Shown piece after piece: positions 35,283 to 44,187 of a stretch of DNA of 64,000 nucleotides. The notes beneath the pieces were generated by a model, which made no database searches, was not told the origin of the DNA, and worked only from the letters and a program-made list of their open reading frames with translations. Position 1 is the stretch's first letter, and every line of letters begins with the position of its first letter. Source of the DNA: Clostridia bacterium (GTDB lineage Bacteria; Bacillota; Clostridia; Lachnospirales; Lachnospiraceae). The position numbers and the translations under genes were made by a program. The DNA lies in assembly GCA_910574835.1 (NCBI GenBank), contig CAJTDE010000015.1, positions 37,550-101,549 on the forward strand, given 5' to 3'.

Positions 35283-36907
35283 TTAATATAAATGATAACT
35301 TGTACTATAAGCATAGCTTCCCAATTCTTCATAGCTTGTTAATGAAGGACATTTTTCTACAATTTGCCTGACATAACCTTCTTTATCCTCACCAAATTCT
35401 TCTGCCACCATTACAATAATCTCCTTTCCTGTGAAGGCATCCTGTTGGAAAATGGTATCCATCGCATCTTTGTTAACAAAAGTAATGCTTTTGTAGTTGG
35501 AAGCCTCTAAAAAGCATGGCTGTACCTCATAAGCCTGAGCATAAATGCAGAGCAGATGCAATCCAATTCCGAATAATTCGCTGCTTTTTCCAGTAAATCA
35601 GAGGACTCTCTATGAAAATAAACCGTACCATGATTTTTCCAACTTCCTGCCGTAATCACAAATAATATTGCACACATTACTGTCCAAAACTGCTTTTGAT
35701 TTAGAATTCTTCTTTCAAATACGATAGAAAAAGCCTTCCATATCAAGCATATTCCCCACACATATACAACTGCATAAATCGGCGACATATATCTTTCTAT
35801 TTCATAAGCGGCCATTTTGGAAACAATCCCGAAAAACAGTACGGTTGGAATAATTAGAATCATATATCGTATCACGAGCGTATTATCTGTTCCTTTAGTT
35901 CGCTTAAATTTTTCACAAAGCCGTACCATACTCCATTTTTTAGAAATGAAGAGATAGAAAATCCCCAATATAAGTACAAAAAGAATATAACCAATACTGC
36001 CCCCAAACAACGAATTGTTGATTCGCATGAAAAAACCATTTAATCTCTGTCCATAATCTGACAGATTAGACAAGTTATTTATCGCCTCACTCCCACGTCC
36101 TCCAAAAAACATATGTTTTATCATAGCCGGAAAGATAACATAGGAAATCCCGCCTGCCACAAACATCGTCCCACAGAACTTATACACCTCTTTCCACCGC
36201 CTGCCTGTCAAAAGGCAGCATCCATAAACAGCAGAAATTCCAACTGTATATACAATACAGTAATAATGTGTTAACGCACCTACAACAGATGTCATAAAAA
36301 TGGATACATAAAATTTCCATCCGCTTCGTTTATTCCCAACCTCTTTTACAAACAGGTAAGAAAGCAGAGTAATCCAAAACATTGCCATAATATACATTCT
36401 CAAAAAAGCGGTGGGAAGCACCCCCCCCGACAAAAAAACATATACAAATGACAACAAATTTGTCGATCTACGGCTGGAAGTCAAAAGCCCGATTAATTTA
36501 TATACAAGAAACAACACTGCCAGGGAACAAATAATATTAATACTCCCTGCATACCAGCGAGACATAGTCCCTGGAAAAAGGGAACATATAGTATGCAAAA
36601 AAGCGTGATAAAGCGGTGGATGGACATCATTCGCCTGATTTGTCCAAACACTGGAATAATGAAAACGCTTTGACGGATCTACCGCCATACTATTAAGAAA
36701 TACTGTGGAGGGTGAATCATACTTTATTCCGTCTTCAAAATCAATAACACCGCTTTCTACATTATTGGCAAAAGTGTAACTGCAAGTTTCATCTATCTCA
36801 TAATTTACCTTGAATGACAACATGATGATCATTAATACTAAAAAAATAAACATCATTACAGGACACATATTTTTTTCCGATACTTTTGCAATAACATTTT
36901 TAATCAT
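35283..36907 (-). pseudogene. GT39-like membrane glycosyltransferase split by a -1 frameshift
   Basis: The main frame (36907 to 35507) encodes about 450 residues with ten or so membrane helices, first-loop motif NYEIDETCSYTFANN and the GT39 hallmark DVHPPLYHAFLHT. It leaves frame near LEKAANYSELDC and stops shortly after. The missing C-terminal tail (CIYAQAYEVQPCFLEASNYK ... STSYHLY, about 90 residues) continues in the other frame to 35283. Insertion of a single base around 35550-35560 would give one protein of about 540 residues. This may be a real loss-of-function or a sequencing error. An intact enzyme would transfer a sugar from a polyprenyl-phosphate carrier. Confidence 0.75.
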
Positions 36908-36908
36908 T

Positions 36909-37943
36909 TTATTTTCTCCCGATATAAAGCTGTTTCTTTATTTTCTGTACCTTACTGATGCACAGAAATAATTTTCTGCAGCGTTTTTTTATCAAAGCTC
37001 TTTCACAACGAACAATAAAACCGCCGTCACGATAGGAAATAAGGTCCTGCACCCAGCCGTACTCCAAGCATTTGAACACTTCTTCCTTATCAGACCCACT
37101 GTTTAATCCATTCAAAATATGGATAAGGATCGCTCTGTAATACTGCGAATAAAATTCTCTTTCTACAATCACATACGGCCGGCTTCCTGACACATATTCT
37201 TTCAACAATTCTTTTCTGGTATAGTATCCCTTTCCTGTATCCTCTACCTTCTTTGTTGAAAACATGTTCGTAGCACTGGCATTATTAAATCTATAATTAT
37301 AATAAGCTTTATTCAAATATCTTCCCTTTTTATATTGCTTCAAATACTGAACATTAAAAATAAAGTCCTCCCCCAACTGTGTATTGCAGTCAAACCGTAT
37401 CTGATTCCTGTCCAAAATTTCCTTTGCATACAGGCAACACCAAGGACTGTTAAAATCGTTGCTCAATATCATCCGCTCCATCATATTAAAGTTCAACATT
37501 TGGTAATCTTTTTTGTCCAGCTTACGGTAAACCGATACTTTTTTATCTTCTATCCAGCGATTATACTCATAAAAGACAGTATCACAATCTTCCTTTTGAA
37601 CTACCTGCAGCAAGTCATGCAGCATCCCGGACTCTATCCAGTCATCCGAATCAACAAACAAAAGAAATCTCCCCCGGCTTTGTGCAATTCCCTGATTGCG
37701 TGAAAAGCTCACTCCGCTGTTTTTCTGATTTTCCAAAACAATAAAATCAGAAAAATCTTTGACATACGCACAACATTTATCCGCCAATTCTCTATCTGTC
37801 GAACAATCATTTACCAAAATCACTTCGCAGTATTGCCGTTCCTGCTCTGCAATGCTGTCAATGCACTTTTTCAGCAGCTTCCATTTTGTATTAAAAAAAG
37901 GGACAATAATGCTAATATATATCTCTTCGTTTTTTTTAATCAT
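36909..37943 (-). CDS. GT2 glycosyltransferase
   Basis: A 344-residue GT2 enzyme with ISIIVPFFNTKWKLL, VILVNDCSTD, the metal-binding LLFVDSDDWI, and an acceptor-side block LGEDFIFNVQYL (EDxxF). The C-terminal third is basic and probably membrane-peripheral. It overlaps the upstream flippase gene by 4 nt (ATGA) and is followed by the GT39-like gene. Adds one sugar of the repeat unit; donor unknown. Confidence 0.88.
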   Translation of the reverse strand: MIKKNEEIYISIIVPFFNTKWKLLKKCIDSIAEQERQYCEVILVNDCSTDRELADKCCAYVKDFSDFIVLENQKNSGVSFSRNQGIAQSRGRFLLFVDSDDWIESGMLHDLLQVVQKEDCDTVFYEYNRWIEDKKVSVYRKLDKKDYQMLNFNMMERMILSNDFNSPWCCLYAKEILDRNQIRFDCNTQLGEDFIFNVQYLKQYKKGRYLNKAYYNYRFNNASATNMFSTKKVEDTGKGYYTRKELLKEYVSGSRPYVIVEREFYSQYYRAILIHILNGLNSGSDKEEVFKCLEYGWVQDLISYRDGGFIVRCERALIKKRCRKLFLCISKVQKIKKQLYIGRK

Positions 37944-39505
37944 GCCTTTTTCATCCTTTTACATGCTTTTCTCATAATTCCTGCTGCAATATCTAATATT
38001 TTTCTTTGTTCTCTTAGACGGAAAAGCATAACCATACCTATAGCCGCAATACATAGTTCGCAGATAATTCCCCCTGTCAGAATCTTTGCAACAGATGCCT
38101 CTGTTTCTATCCTGGAATAAAATAAGCCGCATATCCAAGTGCAAAGAGTAAAAACAAAAACATAATAGATATTACGCATCCAGTAAATCAGAAAATGTTT
38201 TCCGCTTAAGCCCATTCCCTTAAAATATACGATCGTACTGCGGCCTGCCCAGAATAAGCATTGACTCAATACCGTCCCGGCAATTACTCCGGCCAGACCA
38301 AAAAATTGAACGAAAAGAATTGAAAAAACAATATTGGAAACCGCTCCGGCCAATTCAATATATTTATCCATTTTGAAAAGTCCCATCCCATTGATATAAT
38401 CAACAGAAGCGCTGTGTACAAGGTCAATGTAAAATTCTGCCGCAAATAGATACGTAATGATTGACGGAAGTATATATTCTGCGCCAAGCCATACCTCAAT
38501 CAGATCATCTATCAAAATAATAGCCGGGGAAATAATCATCAATGAAAGCCAAAATCTCAAATGCGTATATAACAGAAAAACATTTTCTCTCTGAGCGCCG
38601 CTTTCTTCTTCAACAAGATAATTTCCGACGATAGGCATAATAGGTGCGAACAGCCCTCTTGTTAAATTTTTCAGATTTGTCACAACTATTGTATAATTTC
38701 CATAATAAGCAACTGTAACCGTATTAATAAAAGCTGAAATTACAAGGCTGTCTGTTGAAACATATACAAGTCCCGCAAGCCGGCCGACAAATATATTTTT
38801 CACATTCTTTACAATTTCCTTTAAAATTTGTAAATTTAATTTGCTTTTATGCAGATAAGGATAATAATGTGTACAAAAAGCATGAATTATGATATTTGAT
38901 ATTAAAATCTGTGCAAATTTCAGCAGCAAATAAATACCGTAGCTTTTAAATATAAAGATTGTAATACACTGTACGATATTGAGCGCACAATTAACTACCA
39001 TATCGATGGTCTTGGAAATATACTCTTTTTGATTTACATATAGCAATGTGCGTTTATATGCTAAGAAATAACTGCAAATCGATGCACTGGCCTGCAGAAG
39101 AAAAAACATATACACACGGCTGGTTACAAGATTAACGTCAACCAGTATATACTGCAAAAACGGGAGCCAAAGCAGAGAACCCAAGATAAAAAAAGCCCCT
39201 ATACAACGATATATCACTTTAAGAATATTGATAATATCATTTATTTTTTCTATATCATTATCATGCATCGGACGATAAAGACTGTATACAACTGCAGATT
39301 CAAACCCAAGCTCGCTCAATGACAACGCATTTAACACGGAGGTAAACGTGCTGTTTACCCCTAACAACTCCATGCCTATATATTTTATAAACATATCTCT
39401 TGTAACAAATGCAAAAACAATCGTCACTAACTGGCTAAGCAGCCCTACGGAACTGTTTTTTATTACTACAAGCTTTCTATCCACCAAACTTTTCCTCTTG
39501 CTCAT
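37940..39505 (-). CDS. wzx: Wzx-type oligosaccharide flippase
   Basis: A 521-residue polytopic protein with about fourteen membrane helices and the polysaccharide-biosynthesis/MATE-like pattern: N-terminal KLVVIKNSSVGLLSQLVTIV, TRDMFIKYIGMELLG, and later FAPIMPIVGNYLVEEE. It moves undecaprenyl-linked repeat units to the outer leaflet for the Wzy polymerase. It overlaps both neighbours by 4 nt, so it is in the middle of a translationally coupled operon. Confidence 0.9.
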   Translation of the reverse strand: MSKRKSLVDRKLVVIKNSSVGLLSQLVTIVFAFVTRDMFIKYIGMELLGVNSTFTSVLNALSLSELGFESAVVYSLYRPMHDNDIEKINDIINILKVIYRCIGAFFILGSLLWLPFLQYILVDVNLVTSRVYMFFLLQASASICSYFLAYKRTLLYVNQKEYISKTIDMVVNCALNIVQCITIFIFKSYGIYLLLKFAQILISNIIIHAFCTHYYPYLHKSKLNLQILKEIVKNVKNIFVGRLAGLVYVSTDSLVISAFINTVTVAYYGNYTIVVTNLKNLTRGLFAPIMPIVGNYLVEEESGAQRENVFLLYTHLRFWLSLMIISPAIILIDDLIEVWLGAEYILPSIITYLFAAEFYIDLVHSASVDYINGMGLFKMDKYIELAGAVSNIVFSILFVQFFGLAGVIAGTVLSQCLFWAGRSTIVYFKGMGLSGKHFLIYWMRNIYYVFVFTLCTWICGLFYSRIETEASVAKILTGGIICELCIAAIGMVMLFRLREQRKILDIAAGIMRKACKRMKKA

Positions 39506-40566
39506 GATCCGGCTGAGCTTCTCACCCGAAAAAACTTTCCTTTGTGATTGATACCCATATCCAGTCTTTTATCATACAAAAACTCTTCATCTTTGCTTTT
39601 CTTATAAATTCTGCACATCAGGCTGACCTGAGATAAACCGCTTAAAATTCCACCGCAGGCGGCAAGCGTGCACATATCGCATATAACCTCTATCCCCAAA
39701 AGATATTTGTGATGTTCTCTCTTTGGACCTGCTGCCGTATGCACTCCGCATGTTCCGCTGCTCCGAGTATTGTTTTGGGAAAAAATCACCTTTTCTCCCC
39801 CATATCTCTTTAGGAACTGCTGCAGAATCTCTTCATCATCCGTTGCTATATATATTTTTTTAAAACCATATTCCTTCAGCGCAGAATCAATATAGCCGTA
39901 ATATGCCTCCGGCGGAATATAGCGCGGATGATTTCTGCAATTCAGCTTATAATCCGTTCCACGTATGTGAACACCAAGAACCTCTTGATTAACCTCTCTT
40001 AGCTTTAATTGTTCATCAATCAGCTTTTGTGTCTCTTTATTAAAATGCAGATATTTTTTCATAATCCGGGCCATCTGAACAATATATTCTTCCGATACTT
40101 GATAAGCGTCTCCTTTATTTAATGCCTCTGCCTTCAACCGATTCCGCCATGCATATTTAACAACGGTTCTCTTTGTTTTAAAAATATTGCTATCGGAAAA
40201 ACAAGGCTGTTCAAAATAGTAATCAAATACATTTCTATCTTGCGGCATAGAAACATCATAATATAAAGAATCGTTAGAAAACGTAATAAAAGGCTCCAAA
40301 GAAAAACAATCACAAAAATACAATGCATCCAATACCCAGCGTACCAATGCAAAAAAACCGGCATTTTTCTCCTGAACATTTACATGGCACACCATACTTC
40401 CAGGTTCAAAATGAGTCTGTGCATCCTGCAGTTCAATCAATCCGGGATTTTTCCTTAAATCTATTATCTGCGCCATAAATTCTTCATCTTTTCGGTATTT
40501 AATTACCAATAAGATATTATAAACCGCAGGCACTTTTTTTATTATTTTCAATAACTGTTCTCTCAT
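39502..40566 (-). CDS. Fucosyltransferase-like protein (NodZ/FUT8/O-FucT-like GT-B)
   Basis: A 354-residue protein with VLGVHIRGTDYK (H200, R202), the HxR-x-D motif of GDP-fucose-dependent alpha-1,6/O-fucosyltransferases and NodZ, followed by YIATDDEEIL and a C-terminal SQVSLM block at the donor site. The N-terminal half is less conserved. It lies between Wzy-like and Wzx genes. It would add fucose or another deoxyhexose to the repeat unit; no GDP-fucose synthesis genes (gmd, wcaG) are in the window, so the donor must come from elsewhere or be different. Confidence 0.7.
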   Translation of the reverse strand: MREQLLKIIKKVPAVYNILLVIKYRKDEEFMAQIIDLRKNPGLIELQDAQTHFEPGSMVCHVNVQEKNAGFFALVRWVLDALYFCDCFSLEPFITFSNDSLYYDVSMPQDRNVFDYYFEQPCFSDSNIFKTKRTVVKYAWRNRLKAEALNKGDAYQVSEEYIVQMARIMKKYLHFNKETQKLIDEQLKLREVNQEVLGVHIRGTDYKLNCRNHPRYIPPEAYYGYIDSALKEYGFKKIYIATDDEEILQQFLKRYGGEKVIFSQNNTRSSGTCGVHTAAGPKREHHKYLLGIEVICDMCTLAACGGILSGLSQVSLMCRIYKKSKDEEFLYDKRLDMGINHKGKFFRVRSSAGS

Positions 40567-40567
40567 T

Positions 40568-41812
40568 TTAAGTCTCTCTTATGGTTTTCTGATTAATTGC
40601 ACTCTCCGAACCATTCTTCCTGACAGCAATATTACAGCCGATGATAATTCCATTTAAATATGGCCACGGAATAAAAAACCGGTTATTGGCCATCAAAGCC
40701 GGTTCTACCATATAGTATAGTACTAATGAAAAATACAGACCGCTGATCACATACTTCAGTTCATGCCGTATCTGACCATTCCGCAAAAACTTCACTAAAT
40801 CAATAACAGATAATATCGTATAGAAAACAATTATAAAAAAGGGAATGAGTCCCCCTGCGTTTGCTATGTCAAGCCATACATTATGGGAACGTTCCAGGCC
40901 GCACAGATCCATCTGATATCCCCCAAACGGATAAACAAACAACTGCCGGACAGCATTAAGCTGCGCCCGAAAACGTATATTATGAATAAGTCCGCCGCCC
41001 CCAAGCAATAGTCTTTGAATAAATGTCAAATTCTTTATTGCATCAAAATTCATTGCTATAATCAGAATTGCAATACCGAAAAAGATACCAATTCCTATTA
41101 AAATTTTTCTTCTCTCCCGCACCGTGTTCTTATTCTTTCTATTCAACAATATAAAAAGTGCCAGCTCCCAGAGCATCAAAATTCCCCAGATCATAACCGG
41201 GATTCTGGATAAGCTGTCAACCGATTGATATATAAAAAAGACGCCGCCTAATATCACACCGACACATATCACTTTATATTTTTTTAAATAGAGAAAAGCC
41301 GGAAACATAAGAGCGAGTATCGGCAGTACATAAATATTCTGATGGGTTGCAAGCAGAGGTTCACCCCATATATCTCCCCATATACGTCCGCCAGACGCAA
41401 AACCTTCCCGAAAATATATCATACTATTCAAAAAACCATGAATAAAATACCCTATAATAAATGCTCCTAAAATATAATAAAGATCACATTCCTTTTTTTC
41501 TCTTGAAAATATATCCACTGTAATATATTTTCCCGAAAGCATAAACAATACGGGTAATACGGTAATAACAATCATGTCTCCCAAACCATGTCCTGCTATT
41601 AAGGTATAGAAAAACATCCCCAGTCCCAGCAAACATTCACTGATTCCCACCCGCAGTTTTCTTTCTTTATATAAATATCCCGCACAAATGGCAAAGCTCC
41701 CCAAAAGCGCGAATTTATTGGGAAACCCAAACAACTGTACAAAAAAGCAAAACAAAAATAATACTATTGCATAAAAAGTCACTCGTTCCATTTTTATTGT
41801 ATCCCTATTCAC
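40568..41812 (-). CDS. Wzy-like O-antigen/capsule polymerase candidate
   Basis: About 410-430 residues with ten or more membrane helices. A large outer loop has GRIWGDIWGEPLLATHQN and a second has GGGGLIHNIRFRAQLNAV, then LERSHNVWLDIANAGG, a Wzy/WaaL-like pattern. The start is unsettled: ATG at 41854 lacks an SD; GTG at 41812 has AAAGGGCGG upstream and is chosen; ATG at 41791 is also possible. With wzx it defines the Wzx/Wzy polymerisation route of this locus. Confidence 0.75.
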   Translation of the reverse strand: MNRDTIKMERVTFYAIVLFLFCFFVQLFGFPNKFALLGSFAICAGYLYKERKLRVGISECLLGLGMFFYTLIAGHGLGDMIVITVLPVLFMLSGKYITVDIFSREKKECDLYYILGAFIIGYFIHGFLNSMIYFREGFASGGRIWGDIWGEPLLATHQNIYVLPILALMFPAFLYLKKYKVICVGVILGGVFFIYQSVDSLSRIPVMIWGILMLWELALFILLNRKNKNTVRERRKILIGIGIFFGIAILIIAMNFDAIKNLTFIQRLLLGGGGLIHNIRFRAQLNAVRQLFVYPFGGYQMDLCGLERSHNVWLDIANAGGLIPFFIIVFYTILSVIDLVKFLRNGQIRHELKYVISGLYFSLVLYYMVEPALMANNRFFIPWPYLNGIIIGCNIAVRKNGSESAINQKTIRET

Positions 41813-41926
41813 AGCTAAAATCCGCCCTTTCAACAAAATGTAAAATCTGACCATTTTTAACTATAACTCAATTTGCATAAGATGTAAAGTAAGTGTGTTA
41901 AAAGTATATTCCTATTTCAATCTATT

Positions 41927-43447
41927 TCAATCTCTGCCACTTGTATATTCCTTCAAATCTTTCCATAAGCTTCCCACTATCAATAAAATAACAATTCCTA
42001 TTGGAAAAGCCGCTATAATCGACACAGACTGAAGGCTGTACATGGAGCTTTCTGAAAAGATCAGCCCTATGGGAAATAAAATAAATACAACCGCCCAAAA
42101 TATCCTTATCCTTTTATCCGGCTCCTTCCCCGCCGGCAGCCTTTTATAAGAATAAGAAGCTACCACCAGTGTCAAAGCATCAAAGGTAGTGGAATAAAAT
42201 GCAATCATAGTCACCAGCAACAGCAGCAGCCCGAACTCCGGCAACGGAAGCGTGTCAAATATTTTTAAGATTGCCTCCGAATAGCTTCCTCCTGCCGCAA
42301 TAAATCCGGAAACATCTACTCCATGCTTAAGCTGCTGCGCCATTCCGTAGTTGCCCAAAATAATAAAGGAAGTAAACGTCCCGGCCAGTCCCCAGCCATA
42401 GCCGCCCAAAATCGTATTTCGGATAGTACGGCCCCTGCTGATTGAGCCTATAAAGAAGGGTGTCGCCACACACCAAACCATCCAATATGCCCAGTAGTAA
42501 ATGGTCCAGTTCTGGGGAAATGAATTTTCCCGCAAAGGGTCCATCCAAGTAGACATTCCTATAAAATTCTGCACCATATTGCCCAAAGCAGAAAACCCTG
42601 TCTCCAAAATATAAACAGCCTCGCCTCCTGAAAATAAAAAATAAATCAAAAGCGCGAAGAATAAATAAGAACAAACAGAAGCCAGTTTGGAGATTCCCTG
42701 TATACCGAATAAAACCGTTACCGTATACACAACGGCAATCAAAAGCAGCATTCCGATTGTCAGCCACACACCGGCAGGTAATCTCAGTATCCTGCCTACT
42801 GCTTCTGATAAAAGCGGTGTTGCAAGTGAAAAGGTTGTGGCTGTTCCTGCAAGCAAGGCAAAAATGGCAGTCAAATCTATCATCCTTCCTAAAACGCCGT
42901 CTGTTTTTCGACCAAGAAGGGGGCGGCATGCCTCCGAGAATTTTTGCTTACCCCGCCCGCGCACATGAAGCATAAATCCGAATGCCACTGCCAATATCAT
43001 ATAAAAGCTCCACGCAATGGGACCCCAGTGAAACAGCGGATAAGTAGAGGCCCAGCGCTGAATCCCGCCAATCTCCTCAATATAAGATTCGCCGGCATAC
43101 AAGGCCCATTCACATAAGGAGTAAAACAAGATATCTGCCGCCATTGTGGACGTAAATATCATCACTCCCCAGCGAAACGAGGAATGTTCCGGTACTTCCA
43201 TATCTCCCAATCTTATCCTTCCATAAGCAGAAAACGCCAAAAACAACGAACATATAAATGTCCCAACTCCGAGTACCGCATAATAAATACCACATTCATT
43301 CCCCAAAAATCCGCGAATGGTCTGCAATGCAAGAACTGACTGCCCTGGAAATACCATAAAGACAACACATAAAAACGCTACTCCTGCCAAGGGAGCAACA
43401 GTAGCCGCCCAGTCAATCTCTTCCCGCAGCCTTACCTTTTCTTTCAT
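41927..43447 (-). CDS. BCCT family transporter (choline/betaine uptake)
   Basis: A 506-residue secondary transporter with twelve predicted helices and BCCT hallmarks, notably NWTIYYWAYWMVW with CVATPFFIGSISRGRTIR and the tryptophan-rich helix 8 region. Choline, betaine and carnitine are the family substrates. It is the gene directly after the LicC-like gene and ahead of the polymerase gene, so choline import for phosphocholine decoration is likely, standing in for LicB of Haemophilus. Osmoprotectant uptake is the alternative. Confidence 0.9.
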   Translation of the reverse strand: MKEKVRLREEIDWAATVAPLAGVAFLCVVFMVFPGQSVLALQTIRGFLGNECGIYYAVLGVGTFICSLFLAFSAYGRIRLGDMEVPEHSSFRWGVMIFTSTMAADILFYSLCEWALYAGESYIEEIGGIQRWASTYPLFHWGPIAWSFYMILAVAFGFMLHVRGRGKQKFSEACRPLLGRKTDGVLGRMIDLTAIFALLAGTATTFSLATPLLSEAVGRILRLPAGVWLTIGMLLLIAVVYTVTVLFGIQGISKLASVCSYLFFALLIYFLFSGGEAVYILETGFSALGNMVQNFIGMSTWMDPLRENSFPQNWTIYYWAYWMVWCVATPFFIGSISRGRTIRNTILGGYGWGLAGTFTSFIILGNYGMAQQLKHGVDVSGFIAAGGSYSEAILKIFDTLPLPEFGLLLLLVTMIAFYSTTFDALTLVVASYSYKRLPAGKEPDKRIRIFWAVVFILFPIGLIFSESSMYSLQSVSIIAAFPIGIVILLIVGSLWKDLKEYTSGRD

Positions 43448-43467
43448 TTATCCATATTCCTCCCAAG

Positions 43468-44187
43468 TCAGTCCTTTGGTATAAATATCTGATAAGACTT
43501 GTCTAATGCAGCAAGCTCATAGATATTATCAACCTCCGTCACATCTCCCCACTGCATTTTATAAATTCCCAATTGATATTCCTTGGGGTAGCAAAAAAGC
43601 GCCACATCATCCCAATAAATCTGTCGGTTTTTGTTTTTCTTAAATTCAATTTCCAAATGACGTTTCAGTTTTCTTCCATCCTCTCTGCTCCAGCGAGAAA
43701 TACTGAACAGCTGCCATCCTCTGTCTCCTCCATCCCGGCTGCAGTGTGTTATGATGTTATTCCTGACCGTCAAAAGCCATTCTTCCGTCTTATGCTCGGT
43801 CCAGGCACAATTATACCCGGAATATTCAAATTCCGGACACAAAATCGCATTATTATGTATGATTTGATCCCCGTCCAATATGATTGCATCTTCAATGTAA
43901 TTCCGAGCCGCATACAGAGATGAAATATTATTGCATCTGTTATAATCAGTATTCTCGACCAGAACCACACCTGGATATTCCTTCTCCAGAATGTGGAACA
44001 TTTCTTTCTTATACCCCACCACGATATAAATTTCTAAAATGCCGTTTGCCCTGAGTCCTTGTATCACAGTATCAATCATCCGCACTCCATTTACTCTTAC
44101 CAATGGCTTCGGAGTTTCCAGCGTTATCGGACGCATACGCCGTCCGATTCCCGCCGCCATAATAATTGCCCTTTTTACCTGATTCAT
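43468..44187 (-). CDS. licC: LicC-like choline-phosphate cytidylyltransferase (NTP transferase)
   Basis: A 239-residue nucleotidyltransferase with AIIMAAGIGRRMRPITLETP KPL signature (residues 8-28), YIVVGYKKEM and an ILDGDQII metal motif. LicC makes CDP-choline from phosphocholine and CTP. It overlaps the upstream HTH-LicC-LicA fusion by 4 nt (ATGA) and precedes the BCCT transporter. The fusion already has a similar domain, so one copy may use another nucleotide or alcohol (for example glycerol or ethanolamine). Confidence 0.8.
   Translation of the reverse strand: MNQVKRAIIMAAGIGRRMRPITLETPKPLVRVNGVRMIDTVIQGLRANGILEIYIVVGYKKEMFHILEKEYPGVVLVENTDYNRCNNISSLYAARNYIEDAIILDGDQIIHNNAILCPEFEYSGYNCAWTEHKTEEWLLTVRNNIITHCSRDGGDRGWQLFSISRWSREDGRKLKRHLEIEFKKNKNRQIYWDDVALFCYPKEYQLGIYKMQWGDVTEVDNIYELAALDKSYQIFIPKD

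Noticed and set aside
42327..42929. A 200-codon minus-strand frame inside the BCCT gene
   Set aside because: It is a second frame of the transporter gene; the BCCT frame has the tryptophan-rich signature and correct length.
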